Assembly: GCA_022865705.1 (NCBI GenBank)
Contig: JALHTG010000011.1
Span: 104,158 to 168,157 of the forward strand
DNA length: 64,000 nt
Reading direction: 5' to 3'
DNA from: Candidatus Bathyarchaeota archaeon
Lineage (GTDB): Archaea; Thermoproteota; Bathyarchaeia; 40CM-2-53-6; JALHTG01
Below are positions 43,765 to 53,120 of the stretch, in pieces. The notes under the pieces were generated by a model. The model searched no databases and was not told the DNA's origin. It saw only the letters and a program-made list of their open reading frames with translations. The stretch's first letter is position 1, and the number at the start of each line of letters is the position of its first letter. The position numbers and the translations under genes are program-made.

Positions 43765-44151
43765 ATGGTCCGAAAGATTCTGATAAAGAGCTCTGCCGCA
43801 GGTGAAGTCGCCGCAGAGCTGTACGAGGAGAAGAATCCCAAAACAGCAAGCGCGATATGGAATGCATTACCCATAGAAGCTAGAGCTAATCGCTGGGGGG
43901 AAGAGATCTACTTCTCAACAGGTGTCAAGGTTTCGGAAGAGAACGCACAGGAAACAGTCCAAGTGGGAGAGATTGGCTATTGGCCGCCAGGGAATGCCTT
44001 CTGCATATTCTTCGGCCGAACTCCTGCAAGCACCAATGATCAGCCTCGTGCGGCAAGTCCGGTCAACGTCTTCGGAAAAATCTTGGGAGATCCATTTGTT
44101 TTCAGAAAAGTGCGCGATGGAGAGCGAATAGTCATCGACAAGGCCAAGTGA
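43765..44151 (+). CDS. Cyclophilin-like fold protein (COG2164/DUF369-like)
   Basis: About 128 residues from ATG 43765; the frame extends 14 codons upstream. IKSSAAGEVAAELYEEKNPKTA, ALPIEARANRWGEEIYF, GEIGYWPPGNAFCIFFG and SPVNVFGKI give the cyclophilin-like barrel pattern of COG2164. True peptidyl-prolyl isomerase activity is not assured. Cytosolic, single gene. Confidence 0.75.
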   Translation: MVRKILIKSSAAGEVAAELYEEKNPKTASAIWNALPIEARANRWGEEIYFSTGVKVSEENAQETVQVGEIGYWPPGNAFCIFFGRTPASTNDQPRAASPVNVFGKILGDPFVFRKVRDGERIVIDKAK

Positions 44152-44188
44152 CCTCAAGATCGCTCTCTCCAATCCCTGGAGATAGTCG

Positions 44189-44995
44189 TCAGCCGATTTC
44201 TAGTGGGTCCTGAATTCTCTTGAGAAGTGCAAGAATGCTCATGGCTGCCAAAGCACTGGTCTTTGGATTGTCAGGCATGGGTCTTCCCTGCATCTCAACG
44301 AAGGCGCGGCCAAACTCACCGGTAAACTCAACGCGATGCACGTTAGAGCTCAAAGATGGATCGGCAACGATCACAAGCTTAACCAAATCCGTACTGCCCA
44401 TGGCAAGACTCAACGACGCGGCCACATTCACATTCTGAGGAAAACCAGAAACACCTTCCACCACAGACCCATCAAAGAGTTTCTCAGTTTCGCGGAGGTC
44501 TCGAAGACGTCGACCGCGTAAGTAAGGAGCTCCTTCTAACGTTGCAGGAGGCTTCCTAGTGACAAGTGAAGCGTGGGCCGCGCCGGCAACGGATGCAGCT
44601 CTCGCAATGTCAAGTCCGCCTAGAGCTCCTGACGGAACATATACTTTCCTTTTCATCTTTCCAGCAAGATCGATCAAGCGTTTCCTAAACTCATTGTCAA
44701 GTAGGGCTCCTGAACTGAGAATCACCAGATTGGCACCTTTCTTCAAGCACTTCTCTCCGAAAGCCCAAACAGCTTCACGGTTCGCCGCTTCTACAACTAT
44801 GTCGGGCTTCAATCGCAGAATGGCCTGAAGATCTCTACAGGCTTTGCAGCCCATTTCATCCGCCAATCTCTCAGCGGCTGCGGGCTTCGGTGTGTCCAAT
44901 ACTCCAACCAATTCATATTTGTCCGGCATTCTGGCGCGTAACCCTTTGGCTACGTACGTACCTATTGCACCGCATCCGATTAGGGCCACTCGCAT
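44189..44995 (-). CDS. nadX: L-aspartate dehydrogenase
   Basis: 268 residues from the ATG that begins MRVALIGCGAIGTYVA; a longer N-terminus to 45034 is unlikely. It has the Rossmann GCGAIG motif, EAANREAVWAFGE, LSSGAL, VPSGALGGLD, and the catalytic His region GFPQNVNVAASLSLA with HRVEFTGEFG. It oxidises aspartate to iminoaspartate for NAD synthesis. The gene stands alone; quinolinate synthase is not in the window. Confidence 0.9.
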   Translation of the reverse strand: MRVALIGCGAIGTYVAKGLRARMPDKYELVGVLDTPKPAAAERLADEMGCKACRDLQAILRLKPDIVVEAANREAVWAFGEKCLKKGANLVILSSGALLDNEFRKRLIDLAGKMKRKVYVPSGALGGLDIARAASVAGAAHASLVTRKPPATLEGAPYLRGRRLRDLRETEKLFDGSVVEGVSGFPQNVNVAASLSLAMGSTDLVKLVIVADPSLSSNVHRVEFTGEFGRAFVEMQGRPMPDNPKTSALAAMSILALLKRIQDPLEIG

Positions 44996-45232
44996 TACCT
45001 TCTTCTCATGCAACGAATGACTCCGTTTCGTCAATACGTCAGCACCTCACGAACACCCAATTCTGCCTCTACAGTGAAATTGCACAAACTGTCTTTTCAT
45101 TCTTTGCAACACAATCCCTCTTTTTCCTCTCATTTTGCCAGAATTGACAAGCGCTCCGTGCGATTGCACGCGCGCTATCGATTCAATCTGCCGCTAGGTT
45201 TTTCTCAGTTGACAAAGCTAAACCTTTAGCAT

Positions 45233-45769
45233 TTGGAGGTGGCAGTCTCGAAGAAGACGAACGTAGAGTTGAAAGCGAAAGCTCGAAAACTCAAGGCCTT
45301 GAGGACTCGCCTGACGCGTATGGGCGCGCAGAGGATCGGTCTTTTTCACCAAATCGATACCTACTTTGTTGTTCCAAGAGGCAGATTGAAGATACGAGAA
45401 ATCTGTCACGGAAAATCGCAGCTGGTCTACTACTTGAGGGAGAACAGGAGAAGACCTAAGACAAGTGATGTTCACATAGCTTCTCTGTGTGATACCAAGA
45501 CTATGAAAACTGTACTGTCAGATGCCCTAGGGGTCCAGTCTGTGGTTAGAAAGAGACGGGAAATATTCATGATCGAAGGTGTTCAAGTGCACCTCGATCG
45601 TGTTGATCGTCTTGGCAGCTTCATCGAATTCGAGAAAGTTGTTAAGAGAAGAGCCTCGAACATAGCAAGAGCGAAGGAACACCTAGAGAGATTAATGAGC
45701 AACCTGGGTGTGACTGAGCAAGACTTGCAGAGGTTCTCGTATGGTGAGCTTCTTCTCAGACGTCGCTAG
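45233..45769 (+). CDS. CYTH-domain protein (class IV adenylate cyclase-like)
   Basis: 178 residues. The N-terminal NVELKAKA corresponds to the ExExK-type strand of CYTH enzymes; later GRLKIREI, LVYYLRE, and VHLDRVDRLGSFIEFEKV are typical of the CyaB/thermophilic-archaeal CYTH group. These bind triphosphates in a tunnel; known activities are adenylate cyclase and triphosphatase. TTG start; a GCGCGC motif lies 60 nt upstream. Confidence 0.85.
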   Translation: MEVAVSKKTNVELKAKARKLKALRTRLTRMGAQRIGLFHQIDTYFVVPRGRLKIREICHGKSQLVYYLRENRRRPKTSDVHIASLCDTKTMKTVLSDALGVQSVVRKRREIFMIEGVQVHLDRVDRLGSFIEFEKVVKRRASNIARAKEHLERLMSNLGVTEQDLQRFSYGELLLRRR

Positions 45770-45883
45770 TATCGATCCATGGTGTAACGAGTTCTTGTAT
45801 CTAAGGTGCATACTGTCAGATTCATATTGTAGATTGGCCTGTCTTCTAGGTGGACTTGGCCAATCGTCCGGAAGGGGTTTGGG

Positions 45884-46273
45884 ATGAGTAAAGTTGCTGC
45901 GGGAGACATTATGATCAGGAATGTTCACACGGTTCTGGAAGATAGGAAAGTGGCGTTCGCCCGTCTGATGATGCTTCGCAACAATATCGGCGCACTTCCT
46001 GTTGTAGATCGAAAGAACACTCTAGTGGGAATAGTCACCCAAAGGGACATAGATCTTGCAGGTATTGACACCTCCAATCTGATGGTATCTGACTTGATGA
46101 CTCGAACTCTGATCAAAGCGAAAGAAACAACCCCTCTCCGCTGGATAGTGGAGCAGATGATCAAAACCGGAATCCAGAGAATCCCCATAGTGGATGACAA
46201 GTCGAAGCTGCTTGGGCTTGTCACCCAGACCTCGGTCATCAAAGCCGCATTGATGTACAACCTCCTCAAGTGA
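45884..46273 (+). CDS. Protein with paired CBS domains
   Basis: 129 residues made of two CBS repeats (about 8-60 and 70-125): GALPVVDRKNTLVGIVTQRDID and QRIPIVDDKSKLLGLVTQTS. A stand-alone nucleotide-sensing Bateman module; AMP/ATP or SAM ligand is inferred from the family. Partner protein unknown. Confidence 0.92.
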   Translation: MSKVAAGDIMIRNVHTVLEDRKVAFARLMMLRNNIGALPVVDRKNTLVGIVTQRDIDLAGIDTSNLMVSDLMTRTLIKAKETTPLRWIVEQMIKTGIQRIPIVDDKSKLLGLVTQTSVIKAALMYNLLK

Positions 46274-46390
46274 GAAACCCAGAAGATTACTACCTGATGC
46301 CGACTGGGCAAAAGTACTTCGTGTTGCGCGCGTTACCAAGAGGAAAGAGCTTTAGGAACCAACCCCCCACGTTGGCTGGGTGAACTCCTG

Positions 46391-47836
46391 ATGTCTCTTT
46401 CCGAACTGATGTCTCGGTACGAGAAGCTCCTCGTGCAATTGTCAGAGCAACGATACAACCAGAAAGCCGGATTGCCCTTCGACAGGGAATTAATGAAACG
46501 ATTGTCTGAGCAGATGACTGAAGTATGCCGGGAATTCCTGAAGAATTTCTCTGAGCCAAGAAGCATGTGTCTGGAATCGATTGCCAACATTGCCGCCGCA
46601 AGAAGATTGGAGATTGAACTGGAACTCGAAGATGCAAGGATGGCGAAGATCTCGACAGACAAGTATGATGTGTCGGGTAGAAAGCTGAACTGGGGAAGTT
46701 GGCGTCAATTCAACTCCATGACCGAAGACTTCAACAAAAGGAAAGAAGTGTTTGATCTCTTCATCTCAAAGGCCCCAAGCATTGCTCCTCTCGTTGAGAA
46801 ACGCATGAATGTTTCGCAAAGTGTCTATGCCGAATATGGCATGTCGCCACTGGATAGTTATCTTGAGTTCGAGCAAATGACATTTGATGAGCTACGTGAC
46901 TTCTTAACGCGATTGGGCGACGGCGCAAAGGAATCGTTCCTTAGAGCAGCGGAACACTATGCGCCCGAGGTTCTTGGCAAGAAGAAAGTAGAGTATTTTG
47001 ACGACTACTACACATGGGGCGGAAGGATCTTTCGGCCACTTTCAAAGCATTTCGAAGGAGTATCTCCGCTAGAGAAGGTCCGGGACTTCCTCACTACATG
47101 GGGGTTCGACGCTGTCAAAATCAAGGTTGATAACGAAGACAGAGAGAAGAAGAGTCCTAGCGCCTTCTGTTTCGGAATCCAGATACCTAACGATGTCAGA
47201 GTCGTCTACAGAAAGGTTTCACCGTTTTCAGATTTCGGATCAGTCTTTCACGAATTCGGCCATGGCATCCACGGCATAAGCGCCAATCCAAACGATCCTG
47301 TTTGGAAGAGGTACATAATCTCGCGAAGCGTCGCAGAAACGTTCAGTACATTGAATGAGAGTATGCTGGATTCTGAGGAGTATCTTAAGGAGGATCTTGG
47401 ATTGCAGAAGGAGGCTATTGCAGACATTCTTGACAAAAGACACTTCATGGATCTTGCTTTCCTGACGTTCTATGCTGCGAACGGAGTGATGAAGATGGAA
47501 TTCTGGAAGAACCATTATAGCGCTGAACAGGCTGCCAACAGATGGCAGGAACTCACCAAACGATTCTTCCTGGAAGTTCCTGGATACTACTGGGTGCTCC
47601 ATCACATTATGCCGAACTACGACATGTACTCTCCGAGCTACGTGATAGCGGCTGTCAGGGTAAACGCAATCAGAAAGAGACTTGCGGAAGAATTCGGTGA
47701 GAAATGGTGGCGAAGCAGGAAAGCAGGAATGTTTGTCAAAGAGCTTGCGGCGACAAGAGGAGAGTTCGACGTCAAGGCTTGGCAGCTGGATCCAACGCAC
47801 TTCCTCGAAGAAGTGAAAGACCTGAGCTTCCTCTAG
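46391..47836 (+). CDS. M3 family oligoendopeptidase
   Basis: 481 residues. The zinc site HEFGHGIHG is near residue 286 with the following Glu in SVAETFSTLNESML. The helical N-terminal domain and PGYYWVLHHIMPNYDMYSPS near the C-terminus fit M3 thimet/PepF-type peptidases, slightly shorter than bacterial PepF. It degrades short peptides in the cytosol. A GCGCGCG motif precedes it. Confidence 0.9.
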   Translation: MSLSELMSRYEKLLVQLSEQRYNQKAGLPFDRELMKRLSEQMTEVCREFLKNFSEPRSMCLESIANIAAARRLEIELELEDARMAKISTDKYDVSGRKLNWGSWRQFNSMTEDFNKRKEVFDLFISKAPSIAPLVEKRMNVSQSVYAEYGMSPLDSYLEFEQMTFDELRDFLTRLGDGAKESFLRAAEHYAPEVLGKKKVEYFDDYYTWGGRIFRPLSKHFEGVSPLEKVRDFLTTWGFDAVKIKVDNEDREKKSPSAFCFGIQIPNDVRVVYRKVSPFSDFGSVFHEFGHGIHGISANPNDPVWKRYIISRSVAETFSTLNESMLDSEEYLKEDLGLQKEAIADILDKRHFMDLAFLTFYAANGVMKMEFWKNHYSAEQAANRWQELTKRFFLEVPGYYWVLHHIMPNYDMYSPSYVIAAVRVNAIRKRLAEEFGEKWWRSRKAGMFVKELAATRGEFDVKAWQLDPTHFLEEVKDLSFL

Positions 47837-47902
47837 TGCTTAGTTCGACCGACATCTTGCATTCCCCTGCTTATCCATGAATCATGGTTCAGGAGTGTCG
47901 AT

Positions 47903-48802
47903 TCAAGTCCTCTCCGCGACATACTTCTCTACCATGTGATGTGGATGGTAGCCCTCCTTTGCTCGTCGAAGTCCAGCCTCTCCCAGATCTTGCTCTCTAT
48001 TGACATATGTGTACTCGGCAAGGGCGTTCTTGCAGAACCAGTTGTTGACCAGTTGATATAGTCCTCGGATTTTCGGATTCGCCTTCTCGAAATGTATCAC
48101 GGCCGTGTCATTGTTCAACTTCTCTCCTATCGTAAATGCCTGCAGTCTTCCGTCTACGCTTATAGCTCCGCCGAAAATACTCAAACGTTCATAGTGAAGG
48201 AAGGTTTCCTTGATCGCCTGATCTTCCGCCTTCAGCCCTTCAGATTCGTTGCAGTCCATGAGGTTGCACCATTCCTCCTGAAGCTGCAGGCAAAGCTCAG
48301 CTATGTCAGGCGTGATTGGAACGTACTCGCACTTGTGTTCGGCCAGGCATCGCCTTATTGCTTGGCGCTTTGAGTGATACTTTGTCCCTGGAAGATCGCT
48401 TAGATCCTTCACCAAGTAGACGTAGTCCGAGTTGTCCCTGTCGAGCTTCACCGAGAAACCAGTCTTGGCCACCGTCTCGGCTTGATCTTTGGATATGCCA
48501 TACAAGGGAGGAAGCTTCTCAGCTTTCATATCTCGGACAAGTTCCGCGAAGGTCTGTGTAATATCGCTAGATCCCAAAGGAGGAAGCAGTATCTCACGCG
48601 AGTCAGGGTACTTCAAGGCCTTGACAAACAAGACATTCTCTCGTTTCGACAGCACTGTTTCATCAGATTTCCTCCAAACGTAGAGGTTTGTGAAGGTGTA
48701 CTCGGAGATCTGTGGTTGTGAGGCTTTCAAGTACTCCGATAGGGTTTTCATGTCTTCCAGGTTTATCGGTCTGAAATTGGGAAAGGCTGAAATCTCAGGC
48801 AT
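47903..48802 (-). CDS. DUF2156 family acyltransferase-like protein
   Basis: 299 residues with the DUF2156 (phosphatidylglycerol lysyltransferase C-terminal, GNAT-like) pattern: ISEYTFTNLYVWR near the start, then IRRCLAEHKCEYVPIT, FTIGEKLNNDTAVIHFEKA and YTYVNREQDLGEAGLRRAK. It probably transfers an aminoacyl or acyl group; no membrane part is present, so it is soluble. Substrate unknown. Confidence 0.88.
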   Translation of the reverse strand: MPEISAFPNFRPINLEDMKTLSEYLKASQPQISEYTFTNLYVWRKSDETVLSKRENVLFVKALKYPDSREILLPPLGSSDITQTFAELVRDMKAEKLPPLYGISKDQAETVAKTGFSVKLDRDNSDYVYLVKDLSDLPGTKYHSKRQAIRRCLAEHKCEYVPITPDIAELCLQLQEEWCNLMDCNESEGLKAEDQAIKETFLHYERLSIFGGAISVDGRLQAFTIGEKLNNDTAVIHFEKANPKIRGLYQLVNNWFCKNALAEYTYVNREQDLGEAGLRRAKEGYHPHHMVEKYVAERT

Positions 48803-49026
48803 GGTTACCAGGATTCTCCGTCCTCACGAACCAAGAGGAAACCGTTCGTCAGATACGTGACCACTGCTTGGCCAACAGCGTACACTCGTTCAATGTGCCC
48901 GGTTTAAGCCTATGCCCCCTAGAAGCTCTATGTTCACCGTACCTTACATGTCTTTGTCAATCTGTAAGGGCCTTCCAAGAAGGCAATATGTGGAGCCTGT
49001 CTAGGTTCCCTTGCGCGCGGGTCCCC

Positions 49027-50304
49027 TTACTGTCTTGCAGCATTAAGGGCTTCGAATTCCTCTATCCTAGCACTGATCAGCCTAGGTTCCGGAAACATCT
49101 GAGCTACAGTCGAAGGATCCTTCAGTCCTGATCCTGTGACCTCTACGACGACGGACTCGTCTGGCTCAATGACACCTGCCTTAACTAGTTTCATTACACC
49201 TGCTATAGAGGCAGCGCCCGACGGTTCGGCGAATACGCCTTCCTTTCTCGCCAGTAGCCTCTGCGCTTCAAGGATCTCACTATCTGAAACGGCTTCAGCT
49301 ACTCCCCCTGAATCCCTCATCGCTTTGATCGCAGCATCTCCATCCCAAGGTATGGGATCCTTCAAACCACCCGCCACGGTTCTAGGATTTGCCCAAGGCT
49401 CGATGCTGAGTGGATCCTGTCCTTCCTTGAAGGCTCGCACAACAGGTGCGCATCCATCCGCCTGAATACCAGCAATCTTCGGCTTTCCGCTTACCATGCC
49501 CAAGATCTCAGCCTCCACGAACCCTCTCCAATTCGCGCCCAGAACGCCGCCACCTCCTATGGGAATCACAACCCAATCTGGGATATTCCAGTCAAGCTGT
49601 TCAACAATCTCGAAGGCGATCGTCTTCGCTCCCTCGAACTGATAAGGATTGAAAGGTCCGAAGCTTGGGCAAGGATACCATCCATACTTCGCTACAACAA
49701 GCTTCAACATCTTGACAACTGGATCCTCCGCCGTTTCCAAGTTCCTAATTCTGACCACTTGAGCTCCTGTGCAGGCCAACTGAGCAAGCTTTCCGGAAGA
49801 GGCGCCTTCATGAACGAAAGCATAACACGTCAGCCCAGCCTTAGCCGAGAAGGCTGATAGAGACGCTGCTGCGTTGCCTGTCGATGCTGAAACCACAGTA
49901 TCGGCCTTGAACTCAACTGCCTTCGAGACACCCACCGTCATAGCTCTGTCTTTGAATGACGCTGTAGGGTTTCTAGTTTCGTCTTTGACGTAGAGCTCTC
50001 CAAGGCCAAGCTCATGGCCTAGCTTTTCGCATCTCAAGAGAGGTGTGTTTCCTTCGCTAAGTGTGACTATGTGATGTTGGTTCTGAACCGGAAGCAGCTC
50101 AAAATATCTCCAAACACCTCCCTGCCTCCCTTGAACTTTTTCCTTGGTCAAAGCTTCCTTTGCGATCTCATAATCGTAGAATATGTCCAGGCGCCCATCA
50201 TCTTCGTTGTGACAAGTGGTGACTTTTTCGTCAACTCCATAGGAAGTTCCGCATCTTGAACACACAAGATGGGTGATTGAGGATTCCATGTTTCTCGTGC
50301 TCAT
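49027..50304 (-). CDS. thrC: Threonine synthase
   Basis: 425 residues. The PLP-binding Lys is in NPTASFKDRAM near residue 115; VSASTGNAAASL binds phosphate and IPIGGGG follows. The N-terminus has a zinc-ribbon-like CSRCGTSYG...C. It converts O-phosphohomoserine to threonine. ATG at 50304. The same strand continues upstream to aroM/DUF1177, with a 26-nt gap, so co-transcription is possible. Confidence 0.94.
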   Translation of the reverse strand: MSTRNMESSITHLVCSRCGTSYGVDEKVTTCHNEDDGRLDIFYDYEIAKEALTKEKVQGRQGGVWRYFELLPVQNQHHIVTLSEGNTPLLRCEKLGHELGLGELYVKDETRNPTASFKDRAMTVGVSKAVEFKADTVVSASTGNAAASLSAFSAKAGLTCYAFVHEGASSGKLAQLACTGAQVVRIRNLETAEDPVVKMLKLVVAKYGWYPCPSFGPFNPYQFEGAKTIAFEIVEQLDWNIPDWVVIPIGGGGVLGANWRGFVEAEILGMVSGKPKIAGIQADGCAPVVRAFKEGQDPLSIEPWANPRTVAGGLKDPIPWDGDAAIKAMRDSGGVAEAVSDSEILEAQRLLARKEGVFAEPSGAASIAGVMKLVKAGVIEPDESVVVEVTGSGLKDPSTVAQMFPEPRLISARIEEFEALNAARQ

Positions 50305-50330
50305 TGATAGCGATAATCCGAGCTTTTCTC

Positions 50331-51008
50331 CTAACCTATCAGCTCTAGGATTGAATGGGCCAAAACTGAACGAGGAAGAATGACTGGCTTCCCTGTGATC
50401 CTTCTGACAGTTTCTCTTGTTCTCGAAGTGTATCCCATGCAGTCAAGGACTACTACATCAGAGTCAGAGGCGGCAAGCTTTCGTGCGGAAGGAGTGATCT
50501 CGTCTTGATTTGAGTATGGCGAAGCGCTTTCGACGATTACCTTTCTACCCTTACGCCCCCATCTCTCCGATATTTGATTTATCTGGTCTCGGGAGGGGAC
50601 AAGCACACCGAGAACTATGCTTCCTAGAATACCGTTGACCATCCCATCCAAGAGCGCGTTAGGCATGAATATGATCTTCTTTGACGTGAATTCCGGGAAT
50701 TTGCCCGTGCAGAGCAATGCCAACACATCGCATTTACTGGCCAGATGATCGATGCAGTGTTGAACTCGCTCCAGGATTCTCGATTCTCCGACTGTTACCT
50801 CCTCACCGCTTTGCATTCGAGTCACCAAGACCGAGTCAAGAGCTGTCGGTGCAAGCTGCCTTACCTCTTCTCTGGACAAACCATCCAGGGCTCCGCACTC
50901 TAGGATCTCAATATCTCGGCCTAAGATCTCTTTGATCTCTGGCACCACATCATTTCTAGGTGACTGCCCTATAGTCACCATGCCAACGCGTGCTGTCATC
51001 AAGATCAC
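50331..51008 (-). CDS. AroM family protein
   Basis: 225 residues matching AroM: ARVGMVTIGQSPRNDV, GALDGLS, TRMQSGEEVTV, LCTGKFPEF and LDCMGYTSRTRE. The family resembles Asp/Glu/hydantoin racemase folds; function unproven. It overlaps the DUF1177 gene by 4 nt (ATGA), so the two are translationally coupled. Confidence 0.88.
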   Translation of the reverse strand: MILMTARVGMVTIGQSPRNDVVPEIKEILGRDIEILECGALDGLSREEVRQLAPTALDSVLVTRMQSGEEVTVGESRILERVQHCIDHLASKCDVLALLCTGKFPEFTSKKIIFMPNALLDGMVNGILGSIVLGVLVPSRDQINQISERWGRKGRKVIVESASPYSNQDEITPSARKLAASDSDVVVLDCMGYTSRTRETVRRITGKPVILPRSVLAHSILELIG

Positions 51009-51946
51009 TCTGCTGCTTTTCCCAGCGTTCCCAGATGTCTCATTGATCCATAGAGCTCCATTATGAGTCCGAATTCTCTCTCATCGTAGAACCGGCATTT
51101 CCTCTCCCCGAAAGCCTTGGCCACTTCTATGCAGAACCTGGCTGCACACTCTATGTCAACTACATGGCTTGCGCCTGTTGCGCACCCTGGCACCGGAACA
51201 TCGCTTGTGATCGCCACTCCTACCACTGGTACCGTTGTAGCAACGCAAGGCTGCATTATACTGTTCATGTGATCCAAACCGTTTCCATACGGGGTTATGT
51301 CTTGGGTCGTTATCGGAACGATCCTGGGAAGGGTTCCAGTCACCCACTCGAGAATGTTCACCAAGTCGTTGCTGACCTTGAGGATGTAGCCTTCCTTCAC
51401 CGTGGGTGTGATTGAAACCCCTTTGAACTTGATGATTCTGTTGCCTTTGGTTGCGTCGATGGAGAGTACCGCATCCATTTTCGGATCTACTTCATGTTCG
51501 TTCATGATTTTCATGTCGACAGGCGAGCCCATGAAGGGAACTGGTTCATGAGGCTCCACCGGGGAGTTCGGACAGATGTGAGTTGCGACTATCACATCCC
51601 CTTTGAGATCGTCTCCGCTTCGCTTCATGTCAGCGAGCTTGAGTGCGCATGAGAGAGCCGTGACAGCTCCATCGGCATCAGAGACTAGCCCGACTCGCTC
51701 AGGCCTTGCACCTACACCCCCAAGTCTCCCTATGATTCCGAGAGTGGATGACTTTCCTCCTTCAGATTTTCCGTTCAGGCCAAGAATAGTCGCCTTGATG
51801 AAATCTGTGCTTCCTTTCTTGCCCTTGATGGTAGTAACTTCGACCGTGTCTATTCCTCTATTTCTCAGAAGTTCTGCCGCTGCGCGGCCAGTGACTTTCG
51901 CGCTGTCGAGGAGCTCATATACTTCGAGTACCTGTCTCATCGCCAT
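51005..51946 (-). CDS. DUF1177 family protein
   Basis: 313 residues typical of DUF1177: LLDSAKVTGRAAAELLRNRG, SDADGAVTALSCALKLADM, VATHICPNSPVEPHEPVPFM and TTQDITPYGNGLDHMNSI. DUF1177 and AroM genes recur as neighbours in diverse prokaryotes, pointing to one unknown pathway, perhaps amino-acid or peptide catabolism. Confidence 0.88.
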   Translation of the reverse strand: MAMRQVLEVYELLDSAKVTGRAAAELLRNRGIDTVEVTTIKGKKGSTDFIKATILGLNGKSEGGKSSTLGIIGRLGGVGARPERVGLVSDADGAVTALSCALKLADMKRSGDDLKGDVIVATHICPNSPVEPHEPVPFMGSPVDMKIMNEHEVDPKMDAVLSIDATKGNRIIKFKGVSITPTVKEGYILKVSNDLVNILEWVTGTLPRIVPITTQDITPYGNGLDHMNSIMQPCVATTVPVVGVAITSDVPVPGCATGASHVVDIECAARFCIEVAKAFGERKCRFYDEREFGLIMELYGSMRHLGTLGKAAE

Positions 51947-52103
51947 TAGTCAACACCCGTGGTCAGCTCGTAACTTACGACCACGTCCCTCTTAACAGCT
52001 CTTCTGATTTTCCAATCTTGCCGAAGCTACATCATCTTGTTGGTTTCTGGGGTAACGCATATCAGAGGGATAAATGCTCTAACGCAGTATTCGGTGGGTT
52101 TGC

Positions 52104-52913
52104 TTGTACTGCCAGAGGTGCGGAAGAGAAGAACCATTGCCTTTCAGATGTCCCTTTTGCGGCGGGTATTTCTGCGCTGAACATCGTCTGCCTGAAATCC
52201 ACGATTGCACAGAAGCGTGGAAAGCGAAGATTCCTCGTCAACCAGAGCTAGGATTGACGCCAGCCCCTAACGTCACATACTCTTACCGATATGGTTGGGC
52301 AGCTCCCGCCAAGAGGCCAGGGTTCTGGTTTAGTCCGACTGAAATAATGCATGTGCTGATCGGCGTAGGTCTGGTGTCTGCAGTAGGGCTTTCACTGCGG
52401 AGAAGCTTCCTAATCATTGGCGTCCAAAATATGTCGTTGGTTGTATTTGCTGTTGCATTGTTCACACTTGGTTTCATTCTTCATGAACTGGCCCACAAAT
52501 TCACAGCCCAATTGTTTGGGCTCTGGGCCGAATGCCGCCTATCTACACTGGGGGTAGGGATAACCGCCATCTCAATCCTGTCACCTGTGAAGTTCATAGC
52601 CCCAGGGATGGTTCTCATAGCTGGCGTGGCAAGAGCTGATATTATCGGCCGAGTTGCCTTGGCTGGACCAGCAACCAATCTAGTGCTGGCATTTGTTGCC
52701 CTGCTGTCCTCATTTGCTGTGCCTGAAGGTCTTCGTCAAGTTCTAGAAATTGGGTGCTGGGTGAACACGTACATGGCCCTCTTCAACCTAATACCCTTCG
52801 GTGACTTCGACGGCCTCAAAATCTTCAGATGGAACAAGGCGGCCTGGGCATTGATCGTGATGCTTGCGATTGCGTTGTTGATGTATGTAAGCCCATTCCT
52901 GTCAGAGATCTAG
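52104..52913 (+). CDS. AN1 zinc finger fused to a site-2 protease (M50)
   Basis: 269 residues. The N-terminal ~35 form a canonical AN1 finger: CX2C, CX2C, CX4C, CX2HX5HXC all present (CQRCG through HDC). After a linker come hydrophobic spans and the M50 active site: HELAH near residue 127 and NLIPFGDFDG near 233. It cleaves membrane-embedded substrates; the finger may bind ubiquitin-like or other proteins at the cytosolic face. TTG start. Confidence 0.9.
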   Translation: MYCQRCGREEPLPFRCPFCGGYFCAEHRLPEIHDCTEAWKAKIPRQPELGLTPAPNVTYSYRYGWAAPAKRPGFWFSPTEIMHVLIGVGLVSAVGLSLRRSFLIIGVQNMSLVVFAVALFTLGFILHELAHKFTAQLFGLWAECRLSTLGVGITAISILSPVKFIAPGMVLIAGVARADIIGRVALAGPATNLVLAFVALLSSFAVPEGLRQVLEIGCWVNTYMALFNLIPFGDFDGLKIFRWNKAAWALIVMLAIALLMYVSPFLSEI

Positions 52914-53120
52914 ACACGTAGCACACGAGTTGTGCAACGTAGATAGATTCAGCTTTCTTGAGCCAGTTCATCTCCCACTTCATCAGTTCTGTTGAACGCC
53001 AACTGCATATTCAGCGCGCGCTAAGCCAACGGGATCTCGGCGCCGATATGAGCAAGAAACCATCAGAATCCCGAAAAGATCTAAATTGCTGAACAGCTAG
53101 ACTGCTCTAGAGGTGGGAGA

